64,000 nucleotides of DNA from Agrococcus sp. ProA11 (GCF_039880525.1 NZ_CP156989.1:558001-622000), one strand, 5' to 3'; numbered from the stretch's first letter, positions 46,795-55,915 are shown. Notes: a model not told the origin generated them from the sequence alone. Numbers and translations are program-made.

Positions 46795-48111
46795 ATGAAG
46801 ATCGCTGTCATCGGATGCGGCTATCTGGGTGCCGTGCACGCCGCCGCCATGGCGTCGCTCGGCTACGACACCGTCGGTGTCGACGTGGATGCGGCGAAGA
46901 TCGAGCAGCTGCGTCGTGGCGAGCCCCCCTTCTACGAGCCAGGGCTGCCCGAGCTGCTGACCGCCGGCATCGACTCGGGCGCCCTGCGGTTCACGACCGA
47001 CGTCGCAGAGGTCGCCGGCAGCGACGTGATCTTCCTCGCGGTCGGCACGCCGCAGCGCGCCGGCTCCGACGCGGCCGACCTCACCTTCGTGGACGCCGCG
47101 ATCGACTCGCTCCTGCCGCACATCGGCGCGGGCACGCTCGTGGCGGGCAAGTCGACCGTGCCGGTCGGCACCGCGCAGCGGCTCGCCGACCTTGTGACCC
47201 CGACCGGCGCCGCGCTCGCGTGGAACCCGGAGTTCCTGCGCGAGGGCTTCGCCGTCGAGGACACGGTCGCGCCCGACCGCCTGGTCTACGGCGTGGCCGA
47301 CGGCGACGACGCATCCGTCGCCCGGCTCGACGAGGTGTACGCCTCGATCATCGCCCGCGGCACCGAGCGACTGGTGATGAACTTCGCGACCGCAGAGCTC
47401 GTGAAGGTGAGCGCCAACGCGTTCCTCGCCACGAAGATCTCCTTCATCAACGCGATGGCGGAGCTCTCGGAGACCGTGGGCGCCGACGTGACGCAGCTCG
47501 CCGACGCGATCGGGCTCGATGCGCGCATCGGCCGTCGCTTCCTGAACGCCGGGCTCGGCTTCGGCGGCGGCTGCCTGCCGAAGGACATCCGTGCCTTCCG
47601 GGCCAGGGCGACCGAGCTGGGGCACGCGCAGACGCTCGGCTTCCTGGGCGAGGTCGACCAGATCAACCTGCGCCGCCGCGACCACATGGTGGCGCTCATC
47701 GAGCGCGAGCTCGCGGCCCTCGGCGGCGACCGCGTCGCCGTGCTCGGCCTGGCGTTCAAGCCCAATAGCGACGACGTGCGCGACTCGCCGGCGCTGGATG
47801 TCGCACGGCGGCTGCAGGATCAGGGCCGCACGGTGACGGCGTTCGATCCCGAGGCGGCCGCGACCGCTCGACGCTCGGTGCCGACGCTCGACATCGTCGC
47901 CTCGATCGATGAGGCCATCCGCGACGCCGATGTGTTGGCGCTCGGCACCGAGTGGCAGCACTTCCGCGACCTCGATCCGGCGGTCGTCGCGTCCCAGACG
48001 CGGGCGCGCACCGTCGTCGACGGCCGCAACACGCTCGACGCGCAGCGCTGGGCCGCGGCCGGCTTCAAGGTCATCGGCCTCGGTCGCCCCGACACGGTGC
48101 CCGCAGCATGA
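46795..48111 (+). CDS. ugd: UDP-glucose 6-dehydrogenase family protein
   Basis: Probably oxidises UDP-glucose to UDP-glucuronate for surface glycans. The 438-residue protein has NAD motif KIAVIGCGYLGAVHAAAM, FYEPGLPELL, GTLVAGKSTVPVG, EFLREG and the catalytic Cys260 in GLGFGGGCLPKDIRAF. AGGAG precedes the ATG. A GDP-mannose dehydrogenase is the alternative; the FYEPGL motif favours UDP-glucose. Its stop overlaps purK by four bases (ATGA). Confidence 0.88.
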   Translation: MKIAVIGCGYLGAVHAAAMASLGYDTVGVDVDAAKIEQLRRGEPPFYEPGLPELLTAGIDSGALRFTTDVAEVAGSDVIFLAVGTPQRAGSDAADLTFVDAAIDSLLPHIGAGTLVAGKSTVPVGTAQRLADLVTPTGAALAWNPEFLREGFAVEDTVAPDRLVYGVADGDDASVARLDEVYASIIARGTERLVMNFATAELVKVSANAFLATKISFINAMAELSETVGADVTQLADAIGLDARIGRRFLNAGLGFGGGCLPKDIRAFRARATELGHAQTLGFLGEVDQINLRRRDHMVALIERELAALGGDRVAVLGLAFKPNSDDVRDSPALDVARRLQDQGRTVTAFDPEAAATARRSVPTLDIVASIDEAIRDADVLALGTEWQHFRDLDPAVVASQTRARTVVDGRNTLDAQRWAAAGFKVIGLGRPDTVPAA

Positions 48112-49229
48112 TCGTCGGCGTCGTCGGCGGTGGGCAGCTGGCCCGCATGATGATCCCTGCCGCGGTCGCGCTCGGTGTCGAGCTGCGCGTGCTCGCCGAG
48201 AGCGAGGGCATGTCGGCGTCGCTCGCCGCCACCGCCGTCGGCGACTACCGTGACGCCTCCGTCGTGCTCGACTTCGCCGAGGGCGTCGACGTCATCACCT
48301 TCGACCACGAGCACGTGCCGCAGGATGTGCTGCGCGCCCTGATCGATGCGGGCGTCGCCGTGCACCCGGGGCCGGACGCGCTGCGCTTCGCGCAGGACAA
48401 GCGCGAGATGCGCGCGAAGATGGCCGAGCTCGGCGCCCCGCAGCCCGATTGGGCGCCGGTGGATGCGCCGGAGGATCTCGTGCGATTCCTGGCCGATCAC
48501 GGCGGCGTCGCGGTGCTGAAGACGGCGACGGGCGGCTACGACGGCAAGGGCGTGCGGGTCGTGCGCTCGGTCGACGATGCCGCGGACTGGCTGGAGGGCG
48601 CAGCCGCCGGCGGCCCGCGGCTGCTGGTGGAGGAGCTCGTGCCCTTCCGCCGCGAGCTCGCGCAGCTGATCGCGCGGCGGCCGTCGGGTGAGGCGGTCGT
48701 GTGGCCGCTCGTGCAGACGGTGCAGCGCGACGGCATCTGCGTCGAGGTGCTGGCGCCGGCGCCGCACGCGGCGAACATCCGGCCGGTCGTCGACGACGTG
48801 GCGCGCATGGTCGCCGCCGGGATCGGGGTCACGGGCGTGCTCGCGATCGAGATGTTCGAGACCAGCGACGGTCGGGTGCTCGTCAACGAACTGGCGATGC
48901 GGCCGCACAACTCCGGGCACTGGACGATCGACGGCTCGGTGACGAGCCAGTTCGAGCAGCATCTGCGGGCGGTGCTCGACCTGCCGCTGGGATCGACCGC
49001 GATCGTGGCCCCCGCGAGCGTGATGGTGAACGTGATCGGCGGCCCCGCCTCCGGTGCGATGACCGATCGCTACGCGTCGGCGCTCGCGGCGCACCCCGAC
49101 GTGAAGATGCACTCCTACGCGAAGGCCGCCCGGCCAGGCCGCAAGGTCGGCCATGTCACCGCCACGGGCGATGACATGGACGAGGTCGCCTACCGCGCCC
49201 GCGCCGCAGCCGCCTGCTTCGACGCCTGA
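48108..49229 (+). CDS. purK: N5-carboxyaminoimidazole ribonucleotide synthase
   Basis: First half of AIR carboxylation in purine synthesis. The 373-residue ATP-grasp enzyme begins IVGVVGGGQLARMMIPAA, with VLKTATGGYDGKGVRVV, the ATP-grasp RELAQLIARR and NELAMRPHNSGHWTIDG metal-binding motif. ATG overlaps the ugd stop by four bases. The partner gene purE, usually adjacent, is 1.67 kb downstream behind a DUF559 gene and repeats. Confidence 0.94.
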   Translation: MIVGVVGGGQLARMMIPAAVALGVELRVLAESEGMSASLAATAVGDYRDASVVLDFAEGVDVITFDHEHVPQDVLRALIDAGVAVHPGPDALRFAQDKREMRAKMAELGAPQPDWAPVDAPEDLVRFLADHGGVAVLKTATGGYDGKGVRVVRSVDDAADWLEGAAAGGPRLLVEELVPFRRELAQLIARRPSGEAVVWPLVQTVQRDGICVEVLAPAPHAANIRPVVDDVARMVAAGIGVTGVLAIEMFETSDGRVLVNELAMRPHNSGHWTIDGSVTSQFEQHLRAVLDLPLGSTAIVAPASVMVNVIGGPASGAMTDRYASALAAHPDVKMHSYAKAARPGRKVGHVTATGDDMDEVAYRARAAAACFDA

Positions 49230-49263
49230 CCGCATCCGCCACCCCGCCGGCGGGTGGAGAGGT

Positions 49264-49319
49264 CGAGCTTCCCCGAACCGCGCGCCTTCGCCGCGATCCG
49301 CGCCCGTTCGGGAAGCTCG
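49264..49319. repeat. 56-bp inverted-repeat element, copy A
   Basis: Ends CGAGCTTCCCCGAAC ... GTTCGGGAAGCTCG pair over 14 bases with one bulged C; the 27-base centre is GC-rich. Its centre resembles that of copy C near the other side of the DUF559 gene. Confidence 0.85.
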
Positions 49320-49384
49320 CCCCGCGCGCGGCCGCGCGCCCGAGCGCCCACGCCCGCGCATCCCGCGCACGCCGCACACCCGGT

Positions 49385-49440
49385 CGAGCTTCCCCGGATC
49401 GTGCGTGAGGAGCCGGAAACGCGCCTGTTGGGGACGCTCG
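49385..49440. repeat. 56-bp inverted-repeat element, copy B1
   Basis: Ends CGAGCTTCCCC and GGGGACGCTCG pair except for one mismatch. With six flanking bases it is 57 of 62 identical to copy B2, which starts 81 bp further on. Confidence 0.85.
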
Positions 49441-49465
49441 CGCTCGCCCGCGCGGCGCGCTCGGT

Positions 49466-49521
49466 CGAGCTTTCGCGGATCGTGCGTGAGGAGCCCGAAA
49501 CGCGGCTGTTGGGGAAGCTCG
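49466..49521. repeat. 56-bp inverted-repeat element, copy B2
   Basis: Ends CGAGCTTTCGC and GGGGAAGCTCG. The centre is nearly the same as in B1 while the outer left arm has drifted by two bases. Confidence 0.85.
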
Positions 49522-49600
49522 CGAGGGGGAGCCGCGAGGAGGGGGTTGCGAGGCGGGATTGCGTGGAGGCCGGATGTGCTGGATGTGTGACGCGGGTGGT

Positions 49601-50578
49601 CTACGCGCGAAACAGCCACCCCTCGCCGGCGATGGCGGAGCCCTCGAACCACGACGTGATCGGCGGAGGTTGCCGGCCGCTGTCCCAGCGCTCGCGAACG
49701 CGGTCCAGGATCGGGCGGAGTCGCTCCCGCGTCTCCGCCGGCGTCGTCACGATCAGCCGGTAGGGCTCGATCCCCAGGCGCTGGAAGAAGTTGTAGCGAT
49801 CGATGTCGCGCAGCCACTGCGAGCGATCCACCCGGTGCTGGTCGCCCTCGACCTCGATCAGCACTCTCGCGGGCCAGATCGCCGCATCCGGAGCGAGCTC
49901 CACGCCGTCCAGCACGACCGGCACGTTCCACCACACCGGCGGCGCACCGAGCACGTCCAGCTCCAGTCTCGCCAGCGTCTCGGAGCGAGACCGCGACCGC
50001 GGGCTGACGAGCTGCGCCGACGCCAGCAGGCGACGATGGCCGCGCCGTCGCCCGTGCGCGGCGATCGCCTGCTGCAGCTCGACGCGCGTCGCGAGCGGTC
50101 GGCGCTCGTTCACGACGGCGTCGCCGAGGGCGACGAGGTCGGCAGGAGCGAGGTAATCGACCCCGTCGACGAAGGTCTGCGCGGGGGTGGTGACGCGGAT
50201 GCCCTCGAGCAGCGTCACGGCGGTCGTGGCGAGCGATCGCTGGCGGCCGCGGAGGCGACGCCCGCGGGGTGCGTGCACCGGCGCCGGCGTGGTCGTATCG
50301 ATGCGATCGAGGGTCTGCAGTCGCGGGGGCAGCCAGAGCCCGTGCAGGTGGGCTGCGGTCGCGTGGCTGGCCCACGCCTCCGCACTCACCGAGGCGAGCG
50401 CGGCACGCGTCCGGTCGAAGAGGTCGAGTTCGGCCGACGCATCCGCCCAGACGCCGTGGTGCAGCTGCTGCACGCGCTTGCTGCGCAGCCGTCGCGCGCC
50501 GACCCCTGCTGCGGCTGCCTGCTGCGCCGTGAAGCACCGCTGCTGCAGCGATGCCGGGAGTGCCCATCCGTCCGTCAT
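49601..50578 (-). CDS. DUF559-type endonuclease-like protein (paralogue 2), inserted between purK and purE
   Basis: A 325-residue relative of the protein at 13698-14657 by domain order, not by close sequence. N-terminus: [20 protein letters not shown] and [10 protein letters not shown] (15-46) resemble an AbiEi-like winged helix. C-terminus: DUF559 nuclease-like core with [20 protein letters not shown] and [22 protein letters not shown] at 50578 begins the domain. It lies against the direction of purK and purE and is flanked by five 56-bp elements (three downstream, two upstream), so it looks like an inserted unit. Function unknown; nuclease activity and a defence role are inference only. Confidence 0.72.
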   Translation of the reverse strand: MTDGWALPASLQQRCFTAQQAAAAGVGARRLRSKRVQQLHHGVWADASAELDLFDRTRAALASVSAEAWASHATAAHLHGLWLPPRLQTLDRIDTTTPAPVHAPRGRRLRGRQRSLATTAVTLLEGIRVTTPAQTFVDGVDYLAPADLVALGDAVVNERRPLATRVELQQAIAAHGRRRGHRRLLASAQLVSPRSRSRSETLARLELDVLGAPPVWWNVPVVLDGVELAPDAAIWPARVLIEVEGDQHRVDRSQWLRDIDRYNFFQRLGIEPYRLIVTTPAETRERLRPILDRVRERWDSGRQPPPITSWFEGSAIAGEGWLFRA

Positions 50579-50654
50579 GGCGCGACGATCGCACGCGGGC
50601 CGGCGCCGCCGCGCGCGTGCGGGACGCGGTGTGGAGAACCCGCTCGCGTGCGCG

Positions 50655-50710
50655 CGAGCTTCCCCGAATCGCCCGTTCGGCACGGCATCCGCGCCGTTTC
50701 GGGAAGCTCG
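50655..50710. repeat. 56-bp inverted-repeat element, copy C
   Basis: Ends CGAGCTTCCCCGAA and TTCGGGAAGCTCG pair with one bulged base. The second half of the centre (ATCCGCGCC, then GTTTCGGG) matches copy A. Confidence 0.85.
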
Positions 50711-50726
50711 ACGCCGGCCGGCCGGG

Positions 50727-50782
50727 CGATCTTCCCCGGCGGGCGCGGTTGCGGGGGAAAAGGACCGATTCGGGGAAGCTCG
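50727..50782. repeat. 56-bp inverted-repeat element, copy D
   Basis: Ends CGATCTTCCCCG and TTCGGGGAAGCTCG pair apart from one mismatch; the centre is unlike the other copies although total length is again exactly 56. Confidence 0.8.
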
Positions 50783-50793
50783 ACGGGACCGGC

Positions 50794-50814
50794 GGGCGGG
50801 TGGGCGGGGCGGGG
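50794..50814 (+). other. G-quadruplex-type tract upstream of purE
   Basis: Five runs of three or four G separated by single bases, 73 bp before the purE -10 box. A second, weaker G-rich run follows at 50837-50850. Confidence 0.6.
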
Positions 50815-50886
50815 CGGCGCGGCTCGACGGACCGGCGGGTGGGGGCGGGGCGGCGAGGCGCGGTCGGCGCGCATAGGCGGCGGGCC

Positions 50887-50892
50887 TACCCT
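50887..50892 (+). promoter_or_regulatory. -10 box for purE
   Basis: TACCCT ends seven bases before the purE ATG without a ribosome site, showing that purE has its own promoter here and does not rely on purK transcription. Confidence 0.5.
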
Positions 50893-50899
50893 GGACGGC

Positions 50900-51403
50900 A
50901 TGGCAGCGCAGGTCAGCATCATCATGGGATCCGACTCCGACTGGCGGGTGATGGAGGCGGCGAAGGCCGTGCTCGACGAGCTCGGCGTGGCGTCGGAGGT
51001 CGATGTGGTCTCGGCGCACCGCACCCCGCAGAAGATGGTCGACTTCGCCCGCGGCGCGGCCGACCGGGGCGTGAAGGTCATCATCGCCGGCGCCGGCGGA
51101 GCGGCGCACCTGCCGGGCATGGTCGCGTCGATGACGCGACTGCCGGTGATCGGCGTGCCCGTGCCGCTCGCGACCCTCGACGGTCTCGACAGCCTGCTGT
51201 CGATCGTGCAGATGCCGGCCGGCATCCCGGTCGCGACCGTCTCGATCGGCGGCGCGAAGAATGCCGGCATCCTGGCAGCACGGATACTCGGCGCGTTCGA
51301 CGCCGGGCTGGCGACACGCCTCGACGACTACGCCGCCGAGCTCGAGCGGCAGGTGGGCGAGAAGGCTCAGACCCTGCGCGACCGCGTGGCGTCGGGCGCA
51401 TGA
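50900..51403 (+). CDS. purE: N5-carboxyaminoimidazole ribonucleotide mutase
   Basis: Converts N5-CAIR to CAIR after PurK. The 167-residue class I PurE has [15 protein letters not shown] (7-21), the catalytic SAHRTPQKM (His near residue 41), [16 protein letters not shown] and [25 protein letters not shown] start follows a leaderless -10 box. Stop overlaps the LytR-CpsA-Psr gene (ATGA). Confidence 0.95.
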   Translation: MAAQVSIIMGSDSDWRVMEAAKAVLDELGVASEVDVVSAHRTPQKMVDFARGAADRGVKVIIAGAGGAAHLPGMVASMTRLPVIGVPVPLATLDGLDSLLSIVQMPAGIPVATVSIGGAKNAGILAARILGAFDAGLATRLDDYAAELERQVGEKAQTLRDRVASGA

Positions 51404-52770
51404 CGCTGCTGACGGCCGGAACTCCGCTCCGCACGCCCGACGACCGCAACCCCGACGTCATGCGTCGCCGCGGGTGGTGGCTCGTGCTCGTCGGCTTCCT
51501 GCTCCCGGGCAGCGCGCAGGTGCTCGCGGGCAATCGGCGCCTGGGCCGCATCGGGATCGTGGCGACCATCGTGCTGCTGGCACTGCTGGCGCTCGCTGCC
51601 ATCCTGTGGTTCGCCGCGCGCGCCGCCCTGCTCACGGTGGTCGGCAACTCGATCGGCCTGCTGGTGCTCGAAGTGCTGCTCGTCGCCTACGCGGTGCTGT
51701 GGCTCGTGCTCGGCCTCGACACGCTGCGGCTCGCGCGGCTCACCCGCGTGCCGGGCAGGGCGCGTGCCGCGATCGCGATGGTGGCGATCCTGGCGACGGT
51801 CGCTCCGGCGGCGCTCGCGGGCTACGGCGCGACGCTCGTCGATGCCACGCGCGGGCTGGTCGCCAGCGTCTTCGACTTCGCGCGTCCGCCGGTGGAGCCG
51901 ATCGACGGCCGCTACACCTTCCTGCTGCTCGGCGGTGACGCGGGGGAGGACCGCGTCGGCCTGCGCTTCGACTCGATGACCGTCGTGACCGTCAACGCCG
52001 AGACGGGCGCGGCGACCATGATCGGGGTGCCGCGCAACCTGCGCAACGCGCCGTTCTCGGAGGGGTCGCCCATGTGGGGCCCCTGGCCCGAGGGCTTCAA
52101 CTGCGAGTCGAGCGACTGCCTCCTGAACGGCACCTACACCTACGGCGAGGCGAACCCGGAGCTCTACCCGGATGCCTCCGCCAACGGCTCGAGCCCGGGC
52201 ATCGAGGCGACCCGCGACGCCGTGGAGGGCGTCACCGGCATCGAGCTGCAGTCGTTCGTGCTCGTCGACATGCACGCCTTCGAGAGCCTGGTGACGGCGC
52301 TCGGCGGCGTCGAGATCGACGTGCCGACCCGGGTCGCGCTCGGCGTGGAGGGCGCGGAGCCCTTCGGCTACATCGAGCCGGGCGTGCAGCGCATGGACGG
52401 CCCGACCGCGCTCTGGTACGCCCGCAGCCGCACCGGCACCTCGGACTACGACCGGATGCTGCGGCAGCGCCAGGTGCAGGAGGCGGTCATCGCGCAGTTC
52501 ACGCCCGACGTGCTGCTGACCAAGTACCAGCAGCTGGCCGCCGCCGGCCAGGAGCTGGTGCAGACGGACGTGCCGCAGTCGATGCTCGGCTCGCTGTCAG
52601 AGCTCGCGCTGCGCACCCGGCAGCTGCCGATCACGAACCTGGAGCTCATTCCCGATGAGGGCGTGACGACGGGCGATCCCGACTACGAGCAGATCCACGC
52701 CATGGTGCAGCAGGCGCTCGCCGAGGCCGATGCGATCGTGCCGGCCGAGAGCCCGACACCAGCGCCGTAG
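51400..52770 (+). CDS. LytR-CpsA-Psr family cell-wall glycopolymer ligase
   Basis: Likely attaches polysaccharide or teichoic-acid-like polymer to peptidoglycan from undecaprenyl carrier. The 456-residue protein has four predicted N-terminal helices (about 25-143) where most family members have one, then the external LCP domain: [19 protein letters not shown] (176-193) with Arg189 and Asp191, GVPRNLR (209-215), and [19 protein letters not shown] (about 350). Ends in a Pro/Thr tail. The ATG overlaps the purE stop. Adjacent glycan-synthesis genes support the role. Confidence 0.9.
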   Translation: MTLLTAGTPLRTPDDRNPDVMRRRGWWLVLVGFLLPGSAQVLAGNRRLGRIGIVATIVLLALLALAAILWFAARAALLTVVGNSIGLLVLEVLLVAYAVLWLVLGLDTLRLARLTRVPGRARAAIAMVAILATVAPAALAGYGATLVDATRGLVASVFDFARPPVEPIDGRYTFLLLGGDAGEDRVGLRFDSMTVVTVNAETGAATMIGVPRNLRNAPFSEGSPMWGPWPEGFNCESSDCLLNGTYTYGEANPELYPDASANGSSPGIEATRDAVEGVTGIELQSFVLVDMHAFESLVTALGGVEIDVPTRVALGVEGAEPFGYIEPGVQRMDGPTALWYARSRTGTSDYDRMLRQRQVQEAVIAQFTPDVLLTKYQQLAAAGQELVQTDVPQSMLGSLSELALRTRQLPITNLELIPDEGVTTGDPDYEQIHAMVQQALAEADAIVPAESPTPAP

Positions 52771-52785
52771 GCCGCCGCGCCGGGT

Positions 52786-53916
52786 CTACAGCTCGGCGTG
52801 CAGCTGCCACACCTGACGCGCGGCGCCCTCCCACGTGAAGGCCTGCGCTCGGTCCTGCGCATGCAGGCCGAGGCTCGTGCGCGCATCAGCATCCTCGAGG
52901 AGGCCGCCGAGGGCTGCCGCGAGCTCGTGCGGGCCGCCCTGCACCGCCACGCTGGCATCGCCGGCGATCTCGTCGAGCGACCGGGTGGAGGGATGCACGG
53001 TGACGGTGCCCATCGCGGCCGCGTCCAGCAGCGACAGCCCCAGGGCGTCCTGCTCCCAGACGTGCAGATGGGCCAGGGCGCGGCGATGCGCGAGCGCGAG
53101 GTCGCCGTCGCCCAGCTCGCCCAGCATGACCAGCCGCCCCGCGGGGATGCCCGCCTGGACCGCGAGGCCCGCGAGCCGCGTCTCGCCCCACTCGACCGGT
53201 CCCGCGACCACCACCCGGACATCCGGCATCTGCGAGCTCGCGATGGTCTCGATGAGGCGCTCGGCCTGGCCGAGCGCGCTCGGGTGCGTCGTCGCGAGCA
53301 CGAACTCGTCGGGCAGCTGCAGCTCGCGCGCGGGCGGCAAGGTGGAGGCGGCGAGCAGCGAGGCCGACGGCGCGGGAGGCACCACGCGGATGCGCCCCTC
53401 GACGTCGTCGAGCAGCGCGAGATCCTCGGCGACGGCGCTCGACGGCACCACGATGCCGTCGGCGCGCGCGAGTGCGCGCTTGAGCGCGCGGTCGAACCAG
53501 CGCTGCTTCCGCTCGGTGCGGTCGGAGAACGACTGCAGGCCGTGGACCGTGACGGTGACCTGGTCGGCCGGGTCGGGCTCGCGCACCAGCGGCGCCATCA
53601 GGCTGGTGGCGTGCACGAGCCCGCGCACCGGGATCGTCGTCATCGTGTGCAGCCACGCCTCGCGCAGCTCGCGGGCGGGCACGGCGGTCTGCTTGAGCTC
53701 TGCGAGGCCAGGGACCTGCTCGCGCAGCCGCGCCTCGCGCGAGTCGGAGATCCTGGCCGACAGCGCGCCGACGCCGAAGCCGTCGGGCGCCGTCGCGATC
53801 AGCCCGCGCGTGATCTCGGCCGAGTACCGGCCGACCACCGTCCTGGAGCGCTCCGCCACCTCATCCAGCACGACCGTGAAGCGTCGCTCGTCGTCCATCG
53901 CGTCGGTGTCGGTCAC
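52786..53916 (-). CDS. GT-B glycosyltransferase (family 1/4-like)
   Basis: A 376-residue enzyme that probably extends a surface glycan. VHATSLMAPLVR, VVVPSSAVAEDLALLDDV and the late HVWEQDALGLSLLDAAAMGTVTVHP (EX7E-like) fit GT4. GTG at 53916 overlaps the rmlB stop (GTGA), so it is coupled to dTDP-sugar synthesis; an internal ATG at 53898 is an alternative. Donor sugar unknown; rhamnose from dTDP-rhamnose is a reasonable guess because of rmlB. Confidence 0.8.
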   Translation of the reverse strand: MTDTDAMDDERRFTVVLDEVAERSRTVVGRYSAEITRGLIATAPDGFGVGALSARISDSREARLREQVPGLAELKQTAVPARELREAWLHTMTTIPVRGLVHATSLMAPLVREPDPADQVTVTVHGLQSFSDRTERKQRWFDRALKRALARADGIVVPSSAVAEDLALLDDVEGRIRVVPPAPSASLLAASTLPPARELQLPDEFVLATTHPSALGQAERLIETIASSQMPDVRVVVAGPVEWGETRLAGLAVQAGIPAGRLVMLGELGDGDLALAHRRALAHLHVWEQDALGLSLLDAAAMGTVTVHPSTRSLDEIAGDASVAVQGGPHELAAALGGLLEDADARTSLGLHAQDRAQAFTWEGAARQVWQLHAEL

Positions 53917-54896
53917 AGCGCAGCACGCTCCTTCAGCGGTTCCCACCAGGAGCGATTGTCGCGATACCACTGCACGGTGTCGGCGAGCCCCTGCTCGAAC
54001 GGCACCTGCGGCGCGAAGCCGAGCTCGGTGGAGATCTTGGAGATGTCGACCGAGTAGCGCTGGTCGTGGCCCTTGCGGTCGGCGACCTGCCGAACGGCCG
54101 ACGCGTCGCGCCCCGTCGCCTCGAGCAGCCGCTCGGTGAGCTCGACGTTCGTCAGCTCGGTGCCGCCGCCGATGTTGTAGACCTCGCCTGCACGGCCGTC
54201 GGTGAGCACCAGCGCGATCCCGCGGCAGTGGTCGTCGACGTGCAGCCAGTCGCGCACGTGCTGCCCGTCGCCGTACAGCGGCACCTCCAGCCCGTCGATG
54301 AGGTTCGTGACGAACAGCGGGATGAGCTTCTCGGGGAAGTGGAAGGGGCCGTAGTTGTTGGAGCAGCGGGTGATGCGTACATCGAGGCCGTGCGTGCGGT
54401 GGTAGCTGCGGGCGAGCAGGTCGCTGCCGGCCTTCGACGCCGAGTAGGGGCTGTTCGGCTCGAGCGGGCGATCCTCGCTCCACGAGCCGGTCTCGATCGA
54501 CCCGTAGACCTCGTCGGTCGACACATGGACCACGCGCGCCACCCCGTGCCGCAGCGCGGCGTCGAGCAGCCGCTGCGTGCCGACCACGTTGGTCTCGACG
54601 AAGACCGAGGCGTCCCGCACGGATCGGTCGACATGGCTCTCGGCAGCCAGGTGCACGATCGCGTCGACGCCCGGCAGGATGCGGTCGAGCAGGCCGGTGT
54701 CGCGGATGTCGCCCTGCACGAACTCGAAGTGCGGGTGGTCGGCCACGGGTGCCAGGTTCGCCAGGTTGCCGGAGTAGGTGAGCGCGTCGAGCACGGTGAC
54801 GGATGCGCCCTCGAGCCCGGGCAGCCGGTCCTCGAGGAGCATCCGCACGAGGTTGGAGCCGATGAACCCGGCTCCTCCGGTCACAAGTAGTTGCAC
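53913..54896 (-). CDS. rmlB: dTDP-glucose 4,6-dehydratase
   Basis: Second step of dTDP-rhamnose synthesis. The 327-residue SDR has VTGGAGFIGSNLVRMLL (5-21), the substrate region HLAAESHVDRS, STDEVYGS, and the catalytic Tyr151 and Lys155 in SPYSASKAGSD. NYGPFHFPEKLIPLFVTN follows. GTG start has AAGGGA upstream. rmlA lies 8.4 kb away at the window end; rmlC and rmlD are not visible in the window. Confidence 0.94.
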   Translation of the reverse strand: MQLLVTGGAGFIGSNLVRMLLEDRLPGLEGASVTVLDALTYSGNLANLAPVADHPHFEFVQGDIRDTGLLDRILPGVDAIVHLAAESHVDRSVRDASVFVETNVVGTQRLLDAALRHGVARVVHVSTDEVYGSIETGSWSEDRPLEPNSPYSASKAGSDLLARSYHRTHGLDVRITRCSNNYGPFHFPEKLIPLFVTNLIDGLEVPLYGDGQHVRDWLHVDDHCRGIALVLTDGRAGEVYNIGGGTELTNVELTERLLEATGRDASAVRQVADRKGHDQRYSVDISKISTELGFAPQVPFEQGLADTVQWYRDNRSWWEPLKERAAL

Positions 54897-54960
54897 GCGT
54901 CATCCCTTTCGCGGGCGCACGATGTCGCGCCGCCGTCGACTGCTCAGTCTAGGAGCCGGT

Positions 54961-55899
54961 TCACCAGGCGCCGAGCAGCAGGGCCGCGCGGAGCAGGCGG
55001 CGCTCGCTGGGTGCCCGGCGCAGCTGCGGGACGAGGCGACGCAGCGCGGCTCGGGTGCCGAGGGTGCTCCGCTCGAACAGCGGCACGATGCGCTCCAGCC
55101 GAGCGCGCAGCGGCGGCTCGGCGACCGCGGCGGCGAGCCGCGCGACCGCGAGCGCCTGCAGCCGGTACTCGCCGGAGGCCACCCGTCGTGCCCGCACGAC
55201 CGCCGCGCCGAGGCCGGAGTTCGCGCCCGTGGCGTTGCGATCATGCTGCCGATAGTCCATCGTCGGGGTGCGGTCGATGCGCCAGCGCAGGCCGAGCGCT
55301 CGCGTCACGGCGTAGACGAGCCAGTCGTGGGGCACTGAGGGGTCCACGAGCGGATGCTGCGTCAGCACCTGCCGCACCGCCAGGAACGCCGCGCTGCGCA
55401 GCACGAAGGTGCAGCCGGGCCCGGCGGATTCGAGCAGGAAGTCGAGCTCGCGCTGCGGCTGCGCCTTGTCGATGAGCTCCTGCCTGCGACTGCCGTCCGC
55501 GCGCTCCCAGAAGGCGACCACGTTGGAGGAGGTGGCGTGCACGTCGTGCCGGTCGAGCAGGGCGAGCTGCCTGGACAGCTTGTCGGCGTGCCAGATGTCG
55601 TCCTGATCGGCGAACGCGACCGCGTCGGCGCTGTCGAGCTGCGCGTCGCGGATCAGCCGCAGGAAGTTGCCCTGCGGGGTGCCGAAGCGGTCGGCGGGCA
55701 GCACGCTCACGCGGGGATCCTTCGCGGCGGCGGCGAGCAGCGCCGGGGTGGCATCCGTCGACGCGTCGTCCGACGCGAGGACTCGGACGGCGACGCCCTG
55801 CTGGTCGAGGATGCTGGCGAGCTGCTGCTGCAGGTAGCGGGCACCGTTGTGGGTCGCGAGCAGCACGAGCACGCGAGGCTCGCCCGAGATGGTCGACAT
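54961..55899 (-). CDS. Family 2 glycosyltransferase (RfbF-like)
   Basis: A 312-residue GT-A enzyme. RVLVLLATHNGARYLQQQL (9-27), SDDASTDATP and the DxD-type AFADQDDIWHADKL (about 85-98) are typical of rhamnosyl- and related transferases that start from a sugar nucleotide. CTFVLRS and PHDWLVYAV follow. ATG at 55899 is preferred because GGAGGGAG stands a few bases upstream; the 14-codon upstream extension is disfavoured. Sixteen bases from the next gene, same direction. Confidence 0.85.
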   Translation of the reverse strand: MSTISGEPRVLVLLATHNGARYLQQQLASILDQQGVAVRVLASDDASTDATPALLAAAAKDPRVSVLPADRFGTPQGNFLRLIRDAQLDSADAVAFADQDDIWHADKLSRQLALLDRHDVHATSSNVVAFWERADGSRRQELIDKAQPQRELDFLLESAGPGCTFVLRSAAFLAVRQVLTQHPLVDPSVPHDWLVYAVTRALGLRWRIDRTPTMDYRQHDRNATGANSGLGAAVVRARRVASGEYRLQALAVARLAAAVAEPPLRARLERIVPLFERSTLGTRAALRRLVPQLRRAPSERRLLRAALLLGAW

Positions 55900-55915
55900 G
55901 GCCGCTCCCTCCTGC

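Larger units (their letters stand above)
49230..49600. other. 371-bp gap behind purK with three 56-bp repeat elements
   Basis: No protein gene on either strand. The gap holds three copies of the 56-bp inverted-repeat element (49264-49319, 49385-49440, 49466-49521) and G-rich linker DNA, ending at the stop of the DUF559 gene. Confidence 0.75.
50579..50899. other. 321-bp gap before purE with two 56-bp elements and G-rich tract
   Basis: No gene is apparent. It contains repeat copies C and D, a G-quadruplex-like tract at 50794-50814 and the purE -10 box. Confidence 0.75.

Noticed and set aside
49264-50782. Ends of an insertion sequence
   Set aside because: The inverted ends belong to each 56-bp element separately, and there is no transposase; the enclosed gene is DUF559-like.
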